NCBI GenBank assembly: GCA_025936115.1
Contig: JAICTZ010000041.1
Coordinates: 1 to 64,000 of the forward strand
Direction: 5' to 3'
Length of the DNA stretch: 64,000 nt
Source: Polyangiaceae bacterium
GTDB lineage: Bacteria > Myxococcota_A > Polyangia > Polyangiales > Polyangiaceae
Each line of letters begins with the position of its first letter. Position 1 is the stretch's first letter. Below the pieces are notes generated by a model, which was given only the letters and a program-made list of their open reading frames with translations, made no database searches and was not told the DNA's origin. Below are positions 34,966-44,232 of the stretch, piece by piece. The translations under genes were made by a program, and so were the position numbers.

Positions 34966-34994
34966 TTGACAGAAACGCAGGCGCGCGCTAGACA
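34966..34994 (+). promoter_or_regulatory. Sigma-70-like promoter upstream of the ABC transporter
   Basis: TTGACA (34966-34971), a 17-bp spacer and TAGACA (34989-34994). Start of transcription would be near 35001, leaving a ~225-nt leader before the transporter. Confidence 0.5.
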
Positions 34995-35042
34995 TTGCCC
35001 CGGGCGCGAGAACTTCTTTTTGTGGTGGATGAGGATGAAACG

Positions 35043-35153
35043 ATGAGCGGCAGTCAGCACAACAACGTCATGCGACGTTGCCTGCCGTTCGCAGTCATTC
35101 CGCGGCGGGCCGTCGTTAGTCGACCGTGCGTCGCCGCGCACACCACGACCTAG
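35043..35153 (+). CDS. Possible leader peptide, 36 residues
   Basis: The ATG at 35043 has GAGG eight bases upstream and follows the promoter-like element by ~45 nt. The product, beginning MSGSQHNNVMRRCLPF and ending AAHTTT, is basic and has no known match. It lies 74 bp before the ABC transporter start, so it may be an attenuator-type upstream ORF, a tiny independent gene, or chance. Confidence 0.3.
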   Translation: MSGSQHNNVMRRCLPFAVIPRRAVVSRPCVAAHTTT

Positions 35154-35227
35154 GGCTCTGATTCCCGCCGCAAGCCCCGGGTCCGAATGACTCGGTGGGC
35201 TGATGCAGCAGCAGGAATCAAGCCTTA

Positions 35228-37498
35228 ATGTCCCTTAAATCTCAACTCTCCGACGACGAGCTCTTCGCCCGCTATCTCGGGCAACCGAGCGCGCTGCCCG
35301 CCGACGTTCGGCGCTTGGCCGAAGGCGCACTCGGGGGGACCGTCGTGCTCTATGCGTTAGCGGATCTCGACGCCGAGCTCCGCTTTCGCGAATGCTGGCT
35401 CGCGCTCGGTGAAGAGCGCGTGGCGGTCGTCGCCGCCGGGTTCGTTTCGAGCTTCCCGCGCTCCGCCGTCACGGCGGTGAGCAGCGAGGCCGGACTCTCG
35501 TCGCGCGTGCTGCGCTTGCACGCAGAGCGCGGTCAAGGCCCGCTGGCCGAGCTCTACTTCACGCAACGCCAGCGCCGCGCGATCGACGCGATCGCGTTCG
35601 TGCTGGAGCAGGCGCTCGAGGGACGGCAGGTGACGCTCGAGCCCGCCGATGCTGCGTACCGCAAGGGCTTGCTCGATCCGGTGCGCGAAGCTCAAGCGCT
35701 GGTCTCACCGAACAAGCTCGCCGTGGTGTGGCGGCTGCTCGCGTACCTCGGCCGCTACCGAGTGCGTGTGGCCTTCGGCACGACGGCGGCGATCGCGATT
35801 GCCGTGCTTTCCATGCTGCCTCCGTTCATCACGGGGCGGCTCGTCGATCGCGTGATTGGGCCCGTGCAACGCGGCGAACTGACGGTGAGCGCCGTGAGCA
35901 AGAGCGCGTGGGCGGGGGTCGTGGCGATGGGCCTCGTGTACGCCGTACGGCAGGTGTGCCTGTGGGTGCGGCTGCGCTCGATGGCGGAGCTCGGTGAGCT
36001 CGTGGCCGGCGACCTGCGCGACGAGGTGTACGCGCACCTGCAGCGGCTGAGCGTGAGTTTTTTCTCGCGCAAGAAGACGGGCAGCCTCATCACGCGCGTG
36101 AGCTCGGACACCGACAGGCTTTGGGAATTTCTCGCCTTCGGTGTGGTCGAGGTGTCGCTGTCGCTCGTGATGCTCGTGTGCCTCGGCGTCGTCTTGATCT
36201 CGCTCGATGCGCGGCTCGGGCTCGTCTTGACGCTCCCCGTGCCCGTCCTTTGCTACGCGATTTATCGCAACGGGCAGAACATGGAGCGGCTGTTCGTGCG
36301 CGCATGGCGCAAGTGGTCGCGAGTGACCGACCTCTTGTCCGACACCATTCCCGGCATGCGCGTCGTGAAGGCGTTCAACCAGGAAAACCACGAAAATCGG
36401 CGCTTCGGCGACAAAAATCACGACGTGGTCGGCGAGTTCAACCGCATCCACGCCGCGTGGACGAGCTTCTGGCCACGGCTGACCTTCGGCATTCAGCTGA
36501 CGGCGCTGTGCGTCTGGATCTTCGCGCTGCCGCGGCTCTTCGGCGAGCACACGTGGTTCGGCGGACCGTTGAGCCTCGGCACGTTCGTCTCGTTCTTGCT
36601 CTACGCGGCGATGTTCGTGCAGCCGATCGAGACGGTGGGTCAAGTCGCGCGCATTTTGCATCGCGCGACGACCTCGGCGCACCGCGTGTTCGAGGTGCTC
36701 GACACGGAGCCCGAGGTCGTCGATCGGGCGGACCCCGTGCGGCTCGGACGTTTGCGCGGTGACATCGAGTTTCGCGACGTGAGCTTCAGCTACGACGGCG
36801 CGCGGCAGGTGGTCCGCGGACTCTCGTTCCACGTGCGTCCCGGGGAGCTCATCGGGCTCGTCGGCCCGTCGGGTGGCGGCAAGAGCACGCTCGCGAACCT
36901 CTTGACGCGTTTTTACGACGTGACGAGCGGCGCCGTGCTGATCGACGGCATCGACGTGCGCGCGCTCGATAGCGGCGAATACCGCCGTCAGGTCGGCATC
37001 GTGCTCCAGGATCCGTACCTGTTTCACGGCAGCGTGCTCGACAACATTCGCTACGGCATGCCGGAAGCAACGCTCGAGCAGGTCATCGCCGCGGCTCGTG
37101 CCGCGAACGCGCACGACTTCATCTGTAAGCTGCCGCTCGGCTACGACACGCTCGTCGGCGAGCGCGGTCACACGCTGTCCGGCGGCGAGCGCCAGCGCGT
37201 GAGCATCGCGCGCGCCGTCCTGCGTGACCCACGCGTGCTCATCCTCGACGAAGCGACGAGCGCCGTCGACACGGAGACCGAACAAAAGATCCAGCAAGCC
37301 ATGGACCGTCTCGTGGCGGGCCGAACGGTGTTCGCGATCGCGCATCGGCTCTCGACGCTGCGCAAGGCCTCGCGCTTGTTCGTGATCGAAAACGGCAAGC
37401 TCACCGAGCAAGGCAGCCACGCCGAGCTCATCGCGCGACCGAACGGCACCTATCGCAAGCTTTTTACCCTGCAACAGGAGCTTCATCATGCAGCCTAA
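35228..37498 (+). CDS. ABC transporter, fused permease-ATPase, DUF1854-associated type
   Basis: 756 residues. The first ~165 are a soluble N-terminal extension seen in the DUF1854-linked group. The transmembrane domain follows (~175-480, six helices, with FFSRKKTGSLITRVSSDTDRL). The nucleotide-binding domain has Walker A GPSGGGKST (~546), signature TLSGGERQRVSIARA (~650), Walker B VLILDEATSAVD and the H-loop AIAHRLST. All ATPase motifs are intact, so a homodimeric exporter is likely. It overlaps the DUF1854 gene by 11 bp. In other genomes this pair often sits by cyanophycin synthetase; none is present here. Confidence 0.93.
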   Translation: MSLKSQLSDDELFARYLGQPSALPADVRRLAEGALGGTVVLYALADLDAELRFRECWLALGEERVAVVAAGFVSSFPRSAVTAVSSEAGLSSRVLRLHAERGQGPLAELYFTQRQRRAIDAIAFVLEQALEGRQVTLEPADAAYRKGLLDPVREAQALVSPNKLAVVWRLLAYLGRYRVRVAFGTTAAIAIAVLSMLPPFITGRLVDRVIGPVQRGELTVSAVSKSAWAGVVAMGLVYAVRQVCLWVRLRSMAELGELVAGDLRDEVYAHLQRLSVSFFSRKKTGSLITRVSSDTDRLWEFLAFGVVEVSLSLVMLVCLGVVLISLDARLGLVLTLPVPVLCYAIYRNGQNMERLFVRAWRKWSRVTDLLSDTIPGMRVVKAFNQENHENRRFGDKNHDVVGEFNRIHAAWTSFWPRLTFGIQLTALCVWIFALPRLFGEHTWFGGPLSLGTFVSFLLYAAMFVQPIETVGQVARILHRATTSAHRVFEVLDTEPEVVDRADPVRLGRLRGDIEFRDVSFSYDGARQVVRGLSFHVRPGELIGLVGPSGGGKSTLANLLTRFYDVTSGAVLIDGIDVRALDSGEYRRQVGIVLQDPYLFHGSVLDNIRYGMPEATLEQVIAAARAANAHDFICKLPLGYDTLVGERGHTLSGGERQRVSIARAVLRDPRVLILDEATSAVDTETEQKIQQAMDRLVAGRTVFAIAHRLSTLRKASRLFVIENGKLTEQGSHAELIARPNGTYRKLFTLQQELHHAA

Positions 37499-38228
37499 CA
37501 ATGCCGTCAGAGTCTTGGCGGGCCAGATCACGATCGGCGAGAGAGACCAAGGGCCACGTGAATGCTCTGGCGAAGCCAACGCCGACCTTCCTCTGAAGGA
37601 GTTGGTCGCAGGGCGCCTCCGCAAAGCCCCTCCAACGGCGGAGCGCTCGCGAAGCCGAAGAATACCGAGAGAAGTCCGAATTTCTGACACTAAATCGAGC
37701 GCGGCGCTCGCCTTCAGCGCCGTGCCGGCGGACGTCGTCGTGTACCAAGAAGGTTCGGGCGCGCGCAGCGTCGCATGCTTCATCGAGCGGCGGCGTGACG
37801 GGCGACTTTGGGTCATCGACGTGCGTGGCGAGACGCCCGTCGAGCTCGTGCGCGCGTTTCCGTGGACGGCGCCCGCTCGTTACCTGAGCTTGCGCGACGC
37901 GAGCGGCGAGGAGCGCGCCTTCGTGAGCGATTTGCGCGTGCTCGATGCAGCGTCGCGTACGGCGCTCGAAGCGGCGCTCGCGCAGGCGGGCTTCGTGCTC
38001 GACATCGTGCGCGTGGACTCGGTCGAGGAGGACTTCGAGCTTCGCACGTTCGTGGTCGAGACCGAGCACGGGCGGCGGCGCTTTCAGACACCACTCGACG
38101 CTTGGCCGCGCGAGCTGCCGGACGGCGCGCTCGTGCTGCAGGACGTGTACGGCGATCTGTATCGGATCCGCGACGCCCGGCGCCTCGATGCGAAGAGCCG
38201 CGAGCTCTTGTGGGCGTTCGCCGACTAG
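37488..38228 (+). CDS. DUF1854 protein, partner of the ABC transporter
   Basis: 246 residues. The ATG lies inside the end of the transporter gene with AGGAG seven bases before it, so the pair is coupled. The first ~75 residues are variable. From there the DUF1854 pattern is clear: VELVRAFPWTAPARYLSLRDASGEE, FVLDIVRVDSVEEDFELRTFVVE, LVLQDVYGDLYRIRDARRLDAKSRELLWAF. The domain's function is unknown; its steady pairing with one ABC exporter group implies a subunit or regulator. Confidence 0.85.
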   Translation: MQPNNAVRVLAGQITIGERDQGPRECSGEANADLPLKELVAGRLRKAPPTAERSRSRRIPREVRISDTKSSAALAFSAVPADVVVYQEGSGARSVACFIERRRDGRLWVIDVRGETPVELVRAFPWTAPARYLSLRDASGEERAFVSDLRVLDAASRTALEAALAQAGFVLDIVRVDSVEEDFELRTFVVETEHGRRRFQTPLDAWPRELPDGALVLQDVYGDLYRIRDARRLDAKSRELLWAFAD

Positions 38229-38997
38229 TACCGCAACCCGGATCTCCGATCAGAGTTCGCCCGCGTGGAGTGGGCGCCTCGGCTTTGCCGAGCAATGGCT
38301 GCCCACCGCCCTCCGGCCACCGTCCGTGCCCGCCTGCGGTGGCTGCGGGCGGTCGACCCCACGTGGGCGGAGGTGTTGGCCAGTCGAGCAGATTCACCCT
38401 CACGTGGGCGGCGCCTTCGGCCGGTCGAGCAGATTGACCCAGTTTCAACGACGTGAGTGATGTTGAACTTCTAGATTTCTCTGGACACGTTTCGTCGACC
38501 GTAATGCGCACTGCCGCGCCCCCAAGCTCCAGTGGTGGCGTCGCGCTCCGAGGTTCGAGCGGGAGAGCCTTTCGGCCACGTGGACACGCGAGCGCCGTCC
38601 GCGTGCTCCGAACGCGTGCAGCGTGGCGCCTGCGAAGCCGAAAAAGTGTGTGGGTAGACGAGGATGTCGGCACGCCAGCAAGAGCAGGGAGGTTCCGCGC
38701 TCTCGTAGGGCTCGGGTTCCGCGAGTCCGAAACGAGGCGTGCGCTCGCCCGTGTCGCGCTCCATCCCGACATGCCTCTCGAACGGCTCGTTCGCCAGACT
38801 TTGCGGGAGCTCGCTCAAGGGCGGCACTAACCACAACGCCGGCCGGTGTCGGCCCCACCCCCGCGCCGCACGCGGCGCTCGCAGGCGAGGCGGCGACGCC
38901 GAGAACGCGCAACGAACCGACCCCTCCCCAATCGCTGGCTTCGTCGGCTCAGGCAGGGGTAGTCGCCGTGCAACCAGGGCAGATTGTAGCCGGCGCG
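38229..38997. other. 769-bp stretch without an intact gene
   Basis: It contains duplicated fragments (CACGTGGGCGG twice and GTCGAGCAGATT twice, within 38360-38435) and a probable gene remnant at 38453-38830. The base composition stays GC-rich. It looks like a decayed accessory site. Confidence 0.5.
38453..38830 (+). pseudogene. Probable remnant carrying a RuvA-C-like helical tail
   Basis: The last ~45 residues (FRALVGLGFRESETRRALAR, LERLVRQTLRELAQ) resemble the three-helix C-terminal domain of RuvA. In myxobacteria this tail is found at the end of HNH endonuclease proteins. The preceding ~75 residues of this frame show no HNH motif and look random, so the front of the gene is probably lost or frameshifted. 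It could instead be a short real gene. Confidence 0.4.
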
Positions 38998-39723
38998 ATG
39001 CTGTTCTCGGCCCGGCGCGAGCCGGTGCTGGTTGCCGCGCGTGTTTCACGTCAGAAAGCACGCTTGGCCCGGCCCCCGAAATTCCCGCCGCACCGGCCGT
39101 TCAGCGCGCTCGCGAAAGCGAAGCGTGCGGACGCGCCCGCCGCGCCGGCGAAGACTGCTCGCGCCGAGGCAGATCGTGTTCGAGCCGAATCGGAGCGCAG
39201 CGAAGCGGAGCGCGCCGAGGCAGAACGTGCCACAACCGAGCTCGTCTTCGCGCGAGCGGCGGCAGCCCTCGGTGTCGAAGCACTGCCCCGCGATCGGGGG
39301 CGCGTCAGAGCCCCGAAAGGACGCACCCCGGCCGTCGTGCCGCCGGCACCGGAATTCGTCCTGCGCGAGGAGGACGGCTGGGTCGAGGGGTACCGGCGCG
39401 AGCTCGGTCCGCGCGTGATCGCACGGCTGCGCGGCACACCGCGTGCGACCCTCGATCTGCACGGAGCGCGCGTCGCGAGCGCTCGCGGAAAGCTCGCCAG
39501 TTTCCTCGCGCGAGCGCGCGCAGGGACGCTCGTGTTGATCGTCGTCGGCAAAGGGCGCCATTCGCCCGCTGGGCAGGCCGTTCTGGCGCGAGAAATCGGC
39601 GTGTGGCTCAGCACGGGGAGCCCGGCGCGTCGTGTGGTCGCGTTCTGCACGGCGCCGCCCGAGCTCGGCGGGAGCGGCGGCGTGCTCGTGCTGCTCGGCG
39701 CCTCCGCGGCGGAAGAGCCGTAA
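38998..39723 (+). CDS. Smr-domain protein
   Basis: 241 residues from the ATG at 38998; the frame is open further upstream, so the start is uncertain. An N-terminal proline-rich part is followed by a charged helix (AKTARAEADRVRAESERSEAE). The C-terminal Smr domain (~145-225) has TLDLHGARVASARGKL (DLHG), VLIVVGKGRHSPAGQAVL (GKGxHS) and RRVVAFCTAPPELGGSGGVLVLL. Small bacterial Smr proteins are nicking or ribonuclease-type nucleases; without a MutS ATPase this one may act on RNA or stalled ribosomes. Confidence 0.88.
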   Translation: MLFSARREPVLVAARVSRQKARLARPPKFPPHRPFSALAKAKRADAPAAPAKTARAEADRVRAESERSEAERAEAERATTELVFARAAAALGVEALPRDRGRVRAPKGRTPAVVPPAPEFVLREEDGWVEGYRRELGPRVIARLRGTPRATLDLHGARVASARGKLASFLARARAGTLVLIVVGKGRHSPAGQAVLAREIGVWLSTGSPARRVVAFCTAPPELGGSGGVLVLLGASAAEEP

Positions 39724-39795
39724 CGAGCGGACACTCGCCCGTTGCCGGCCCGCCTCGAGTTGACGGCGGTCCGCCCGCTCCCTACGTCACGCTCC

Positions 39796-40590
39796 ATGGA
39801 TTTGGGACTCGACAAGAAACGCGCGCTCGTTTCGGGTTCGACGGCGGGCATCGGGTTCGCCGCGGCGGAATGTCTCGCGCGTGAGCGCGCGCACGTGATC
39901 GTCAACGGTCGCACGCCCGCGCGGGTGGAGGCAGCCATCGCCGCGATTCGAAAAGCCGTACCGCACGCAGCGGTCGAAGGCATCGCGGCCGACGTGAGCA
40001 CAGCCGACGGCTGCGCGGCGATCACGGCGCGCTTTCCGGACGTCGACGTGCTCGTCAACAACATGGGCATCTTCGAGCCGAAGCCGTTCGAGGCCATCAC
40101 GGACGCCGATTGGCTTCGGTTCTTCGAAGCGAACGTCATGAGCGGCATTCGACTTTCGCGTCACTACGTCACGGGCATGCGGGCACGCGACTGGGGGCGC
40201 ATCGTCTTCGTCTCGAGCGAATCCGCGCTCCAAATTCCAGTCGAGATGATCCACTACGGCATGACGAAGACCGCGCAGCTCGCCGTGGCGCGCGGACTGG
40301 CGGAGACGCTCGCCGGCACCAACGTCACGGTCAACAGTGTGCTGCCAGGGCCCACCGCCTCCGAAGGCGTCGCCGGTTTCGTCGCGGACCTCGCGCGCGC
40401 ACAGAGCAAGGACGCCGCCACGGTCGAGCGCGAGTTTTTTCGCGACGCGCGGCCGTCGTCCGTGATCCGCCGCTTTGCGGCGCCGGCCGAGGTCGCCGCC
40501 CTCATCACGTACGTTTGTAGCGCGCAGGCGTCGGCCACCACAGGGGCAGCCCTGCGCGTCGATGGCGGCGTCGTACGGGCCATTGCGTGA
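39796..40590 (+). CDS. Short-chain dehydrogenase/reductase
   Basis: 264 residues from the ATG at 39796. NAD(P)-binding SGSTAGIGFA (TGxxxGIG type, Ser for Thr), VNNMG (Met for Ala), active-site Ser in FVSSESAL and YGMTK (YxxxK) are all present. The C-terminal ATTGAALRVDGGVVRA is typical of the classical group. The substrate is unknown. It is close behind the Smr gene but with a 72-bp gap. Confidence 0.92.
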   Translation: MDLGLDKKRALVSGSTAGIGFAAAECLARERAHVIVNGRTPARVEAAIAAIRKAVPHAAVEGIAADVSTADGCAAITARFPDVDVLVNNMGIFEPKPFEAITDADWLRFFEANVMSGIRLSRHYVTGMRARDWGRIVFVSSESALQIPVEMIHYGMTKTAQLAVARGLAETLAGTNVTVNSVLPGPTASEGVAGFVADLARAQSKDAATVEREFFRDARPSSVIRRFAAPAEVAALITYVCSAQASATTGAALRVDGGVVRAIA

Positions 40591-40661
40591 GCCCTTTGCG
40601 CGACGGCGCGCGGAGCTGCGCCCTCGGCCTCGATCTTGCTTAGGCGACGTCTCAGTGCGCC

Positions 40662-42209
40662 ATGTCGACGTCAGCTAGAACTATCGCTCGTACGAAATCG
40701 ATCATCTCTTTCGCTCTTTTGCTCGCATTCAGCGCGTGTGGGGGCTCCGACGACACCATTTCCGGAACGGGCGGCACGGGCCAACACGGATCTGGGGGCA
40801 CGGGGGGCCGCGGCGCCGCGGGTCAAGATTCCACGGGCGCGGCAGGAGGAGACACGACGGACAACCCGGGAACGCTGGGCACGCCCACGCAACTGACGAG
40901 CGGCTCGGCGTCCATGGTCGGCATGACGAGCGACGACTGGGTGCTCTATCGCCTCGCTGACGAACTCTACGCGCAGAAGCTCGGCAGCGACGCGGACCGC
41001 GAGCTCGTGGCCGATCAACCCGGCAACACCCTCGTACGCGGCAAAGTCGTGTTCAACTTCGCGAACGTCGACTGGACGGCCAACGTCGGCGACCTGTCGA
41101 TCTGGACGCACGCGGGCGGCGCGCAGGAAATCGGCAGCACGACGTACTCCGAAACGCTCATCAGCGCGAGCGCGTCGGGCGACTTCCTCGTCTACACGGC
41201 GAACACCAACACCAAAAAAACGAGAACCGATCTCATGCTCGCGTCGGCCGACTTCTCGACAAACGACGTGCTCATTCCCGAGATGGGGCTCGGCTCGGAT
41301 ACGACGTGCAGCCCGTCGCTCGGCTTCGTCGGCGAGCGGCTGTTCGTCGGCTTCTGCGCGCCCGACACCCGCGACGCCACGATCGAGCGCTTCGATTTCG
41401 ATGGTACGACGTGGAATCCCACCGTCATCGCGGAGCAGGTGCTACCGACGTGGTCGGCGGACGCCAACGGCGATGGCGTCTTTTATCAGACCAACAATTA
41501 CGAGGGATACTACGCGAAGGACGGCGAGCAGTCGCGAATCGACGCGAGCGTGAGCCGCGGCTTCCTCCTGCCCGACGGGTCGGCGGTGCTCTACACCGTG
41601 GGCGACCAGCTGCGGCGCTCGCCGGTGCCGGACGCCGATCCCGAGCCGATCGTCACGACGGGTTTCTCCGAGCCGGTTGCGTTCACGAGCAGCTACGACA
41701 TGGCCCTCTATTCGAGCAAGGTGACGTACGACAACGGAACCCAGCGCGATCTGCGTTTGGTCGCGACCGACGGCTTCAACCCCGAACCCATCGAGCTCGT
41801 GGCCGATCCCGTGGCGGCGATGCCGCGCTCGAGCATTACGGACGACGGCAAATTCGTGCTCTTTTTGACGGACGTCGAACCCACGGGTGGCACGCTTCAC
41901 GTCGTCGGCATGGACGGCGGGGAAGTGTTGAGCTTCCCGGGCGTGCTCGACGTGTTGGCGGCGCGCGGCAGCGGCATCGTGTTCACCGACCACGCGAGCG
42001 ATCCGGACGTTTACCCGAACGTCGCCGATCTCGAGTACATCGACGTGGCGTCGATGAGTGAGCCCATGCTCGTCGAGGGCGCCGTGCTCGACGCCAAGAA
42101 TTTCCAGCTCGACGCCCGCGGTGAGCACGTGATTTATCTGCGTTCGGGCGTCGATCGCGACACGGACGACCCGCAGCACGACGGCGTCTTTTGGTGCGAG
42201 TTGCCGTGA
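40662..42209 (+). CDS. Lipoprotein with beta-propeller-like repeats
   Basis: 515 residues. The signal ends in a lipobox (FSAC) and is followed by a GGT/GGR linker. The rest is beta-rich with TolB/WD-like strands (DWVLYRLADELYAQKL, DFLVYTANTNTKK, AVLYTVGDQL, DDGKFVLFLTDVE, GEHVIYLRSGVDR), consistent with a propeller. Likely an outer-membrane-anchored binding protein; the ligand is unknown. Confidence 0.75.
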   Translation: MSTSARTIARTKSIISFALLLAFSACGGSDDTISGTGGTGQHGSGGTGGRGAAGQDSTGAAGGDTTDNPGTLGTPTQLTSGSASMVGMTSDDWVLYRLADELYAQKLGSDADRELVADQPGNTLVRGKVVFNFANVDWTANVGDLSIWTHAGGAQEIGSTTYSETLISASASGDFLVYTANTNTKKTRTDLMLASADFSTNDVLIPEMGLGSDTTCSPSLGFVGERLFVGFCAPDTRDATIERFDFDGTTWNPTVIAEQVLPTWSADANGDGVFYQTNNYEGYYAKDGEQSRIDASVSRGFLLPDGSAVLYTVGDQLRRSPVPDADPEPIVTTGFSEPVAFTSSYDMALYSSKVTYDNGTQRDLRLVATDGFNPEPIELVADPVAAMPRSSITDDGKFVLFLTDVEPTGGTLHVVGMDGGEVLSFPGVLDVLAARGSGIVFTDHASDPDVYPNVADLEYIDVASMSEPMLVEGAVLDAKNFQLDARGEHVIYLRSGVDRDTDDPQHDGVFWCELP

Positions 42210-42393
42210 ATCGATTGCGCTTCACGCTCTGGCGCAGCGAGTGACTCGTGACTGGGATTGCAGGCGGACCGGACGGCAGCGCGTGCAGCCCGTGCCGTAT
42301 TTTGCCCCTTCACGAGCCCAATAACCCGTTTTGCGAGAGAGCCGCTGCGGCGGCGCAGGATGTGCTTTAGAATTTCTGTTGGAGGTTAGAGCC

Positions 42394-42840
42394 ATGGAGC
42401 AAACCACTGCGACCCTATTCGCCCCCTCGGGTGCGGGACCGGCCGAACGCGGTCGACTCGACGCGACGCTCGAGAAGCTCGGTGACCTCTACATCGGGCT
42501 GCAAACGGGCGGGCGCGACATCGACCCTGCGTCCTTGCTTTCGCAATGGCGCGTCGACCTCGAGCTCCACTTCGCGCTCGAAGAAGCGGACTCGAACTTC
42601 GGCGCGTACCAGCGGGATCGGCCGTCCCTCGCGCACGGCATTGCTGAGCTACGCGCGGAGCACTCCGCGCTGCTCGAGCAAGTCGATCGTGTGCGCGCTC
42701 TCGCCGCCGATCGTTCGCGCTGGCCGGAGCTTGCTGTCGAGACGGCGCACCTGGTCGAACGCTTCCGCGCCCACGAGCACAAAGAGGCGGACCTTTTGCA
42801 AGAGTCGGTGCTCAGGGACGACGGCGTCGGCGCGGACTGA
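42394..42840 (+). CDS. Hemerythrin-like HHE-domain protein
   Basis: 148 residues. The ATG follows TGGAGG. It is a helical bundle with His/Glu positions: LHFALEEADSNF, LRAEHSALLEQV and FRAHEHKEADLLQE. This is the HHE pattern for a di-iron site, suggesting oxygen, NO or iron handling in the cytoplasm. It stands alone. Confidence 0.78.
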   Translation: MEQTTATLFAPSGAGPAERGRLDATLEKLGDLYIGLQTGGRDIDPASLLSQWRVDLELHFALEEADSNFGAYQRDRPSLAHGIAELRAEHSALLEQVDRVRALAADRSRWPELAVETAHLVERFRAHEHKEADLLQESVLRDDGVGAD

Positions 42841-42922
42841 GCGTCCGGGTGTGCCGCGCGCGTGAACCGCGCTTCGTTATCCCGCGAAGGGCTGCAAAAG
42901 GAGTGCGTGCTATCTTGCCCGG

Positions 42923-44053
42923 ATGACTTTGGGTAGGTGGTGCTTGGGTGCGGTTGTATGGGTGATGGCTTGTCCGGCGCGGGTGCTCGCGTGTGGGGGA
43001 GGTGGGGTGACGACTACCTCGCAGAAGGAAGTCACCGCTAACGCGCAGCGCATCGTCATCTCCGTCACGGAACGCGGAACGACGGAGACCATCGTTCAGA
43101 TCGGCGTGGCTTCGACGACCGCGGCTTATGGCGTGCTGATCCCCACGCCCACCGAGCCGGTGCTCGACGCGACACCCGTGTCCGAGGGTAGCCTGGAAGC
43201 TCTCGATAGCGCGACCCGGCCGAGCATCGTCACCGAGGATGACACACTCTACGAGGACACGGGCTGCGGGTGCGCGTTCGGCGCTGGCGGCGATGATGAC
43301 TCTGGCGAACCCCCGGGCGCCGGCAAGGGCGGTAACGGCGTCAGCGCCAGTGAGCCGACGAACATCGGGCCCGTGTCGGCCGTGACACTGACGGCTACCG
43401 ATGCGACGGCGCTGAGCGCTTGGCTCGACGAGAACGGCTTCAATATCCCGGACGACCGTCAGGCGTTGCTCGACGATTACATCGGTGCCGGCCGTTATTT
43501 CATCGCAGTCAAGCGCAACGACACCGCCGCTGCGGGCGGACCGAGCAGCATTGGTATTCATTACACGCTCGAGGGCGATCACCGGCTGCTCTCGCTCGCC
43601 TTCGCGCGCCTCGGCGCCGCTCCGACGGTCGCGTTTACTCTGTTTCTTTTTGCTCCCGAGCTGGCGTTGCCGTCTCCGCCCTTTCAGGCGCTCACGTTGA
43701 ATGACCTGGACGCTGCGTTGCTCCACGAGAACCGTTACGGGGACGCCGTTCAGAAAGCCGTCAAGGCACATGGAAGCAAGGCGTTCGTACTCGAGTGGGG
43801 ACCTCGACAAGGATCCGCGCAGTACGCGCTTTCGCCGACTGTGATCGATGCGAGCGCGTCGCTAGTGCGTATGAGTACCGTGCTCGCCGCCGACGATTTG
43901 ACGGAGGACGCCACTTTCTTCACGCCGGGCACGGAGCCAATCGAGCACACGCGGACCATCCACGTTCGCAGCGGAGTGGCGCTGCCGGCGAGCATGGGAG
44001 TCATCGGTTTCGTGGCGCTCGCCTGGGGTCTACGTAGGCGCGGGCGCCCGTGA
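42923..44053 (+). CDS. DUF2330 membrane-anchored protein
   Basis: 376 residues with a signal peptide ending ARVLACGGGG, where the Cys-Gly-Gly start is typical of DUF2330. The conserved front (QRIVISVTERGTTETIVQIGV, YGVLIPTPTEPVLDATP) and LPSPPFQALTLNDLDAALLH follow. A CGCAFG loop (~115) is followed by an acidic/Gly linker. One C-terminal membrane helix (ASMGVIGFVALAWGL) and RRRGRP end the protein, so it is anchored at the C-terminus like a sorting-signal protein. The function is unknown. A strong hairpin follows its stop. Confidence 0.85.
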   Translation: MTLGRWCLGAVVWVMACPARVLACGGGGVTTTSQKEVTANAQRIVISVTERGTTETIVQIGVASTTAAYGVLIPTPTEPVLDATPVSEGSLEALDSATRPSIVTEDDTLYEDTGCGCAFGAGGDDDSGEPPGAGKGGNGVSASEPTNIGPVSAVTLTATDATALSAWLDENGFNIPDDRQALLDDYIGAGRYFIAVKRNDTAAAGGPSSIGIHYTLEGDHRLLSLAFARLGAAPTVAFTLFLFAPELALPSPPFQALTLNDLDAALLHENRYGDAVQKAVKAHGSKAFVLEWGPRQGSAQYALSPTVIDASASLVRMSTVLAADDLTEDATFFTPGTEPIEHTRTIHVRSGVALPASMGVIGFVALAWGLRRRGRP

Positions 44054-44071
44054 ACGTAACCGTGCGCGAGC

Positions 44072-44103
44072 CGCACGTACGCGTGCATTCGCGCGTACGT
44101 GCG
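44072..44103. terminator. 12-bp perfect hairpin after the DUF2330 gene
   Basis: CGCACGTACGCG (44072-44083) pairs exactly with CGCGTACGTGCG (44092-44103) over an 8-nt loop. It starts 19 bp after the stop. There is no T run, as usual in this window. Confidence 0.65.
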
Positions 44104-44232
44104 TCCGGAGCGGCTCCAGCCGACGGGCCGATTTCGCGCTACTCAGTCGTCACATCCGAGAGACGGCGCGTAGCATTCAGTCACTTGCTCCGCGCCGTGA
44201 AATCGGCGCACGCTCGCGGCACGGAGAATGCC

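Larger units (their letters stand above)
34648..35227. other. 580-bp intergenic region between DUF1592 lipoprotein and ABC transporter
   Basis: The region is divergent. It holds the best consensus promoter in the window (34966-34994) and a possible 36-codon upstream gene (35043-35153), both listed separately. GCCGGC-GAG-GCCGGC near 34757-34771 is a small hairpin. I saw nothing else. Confidence 0.5.

Noticed and set aside
34722..35141. 139-codon minus-strand frame in the intergenic region
   Set aside because: It has no ribosome-binding site, domain or coding bias, and it crosses a better-supported promoter on the other strand.
35705..37816. 703-codon open frame antisense to the ABC transporter
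   Set aside because: Its product is an Arg/His/Ala-rich sequence with no motif, and the sense strand is an intact ABC transporter.
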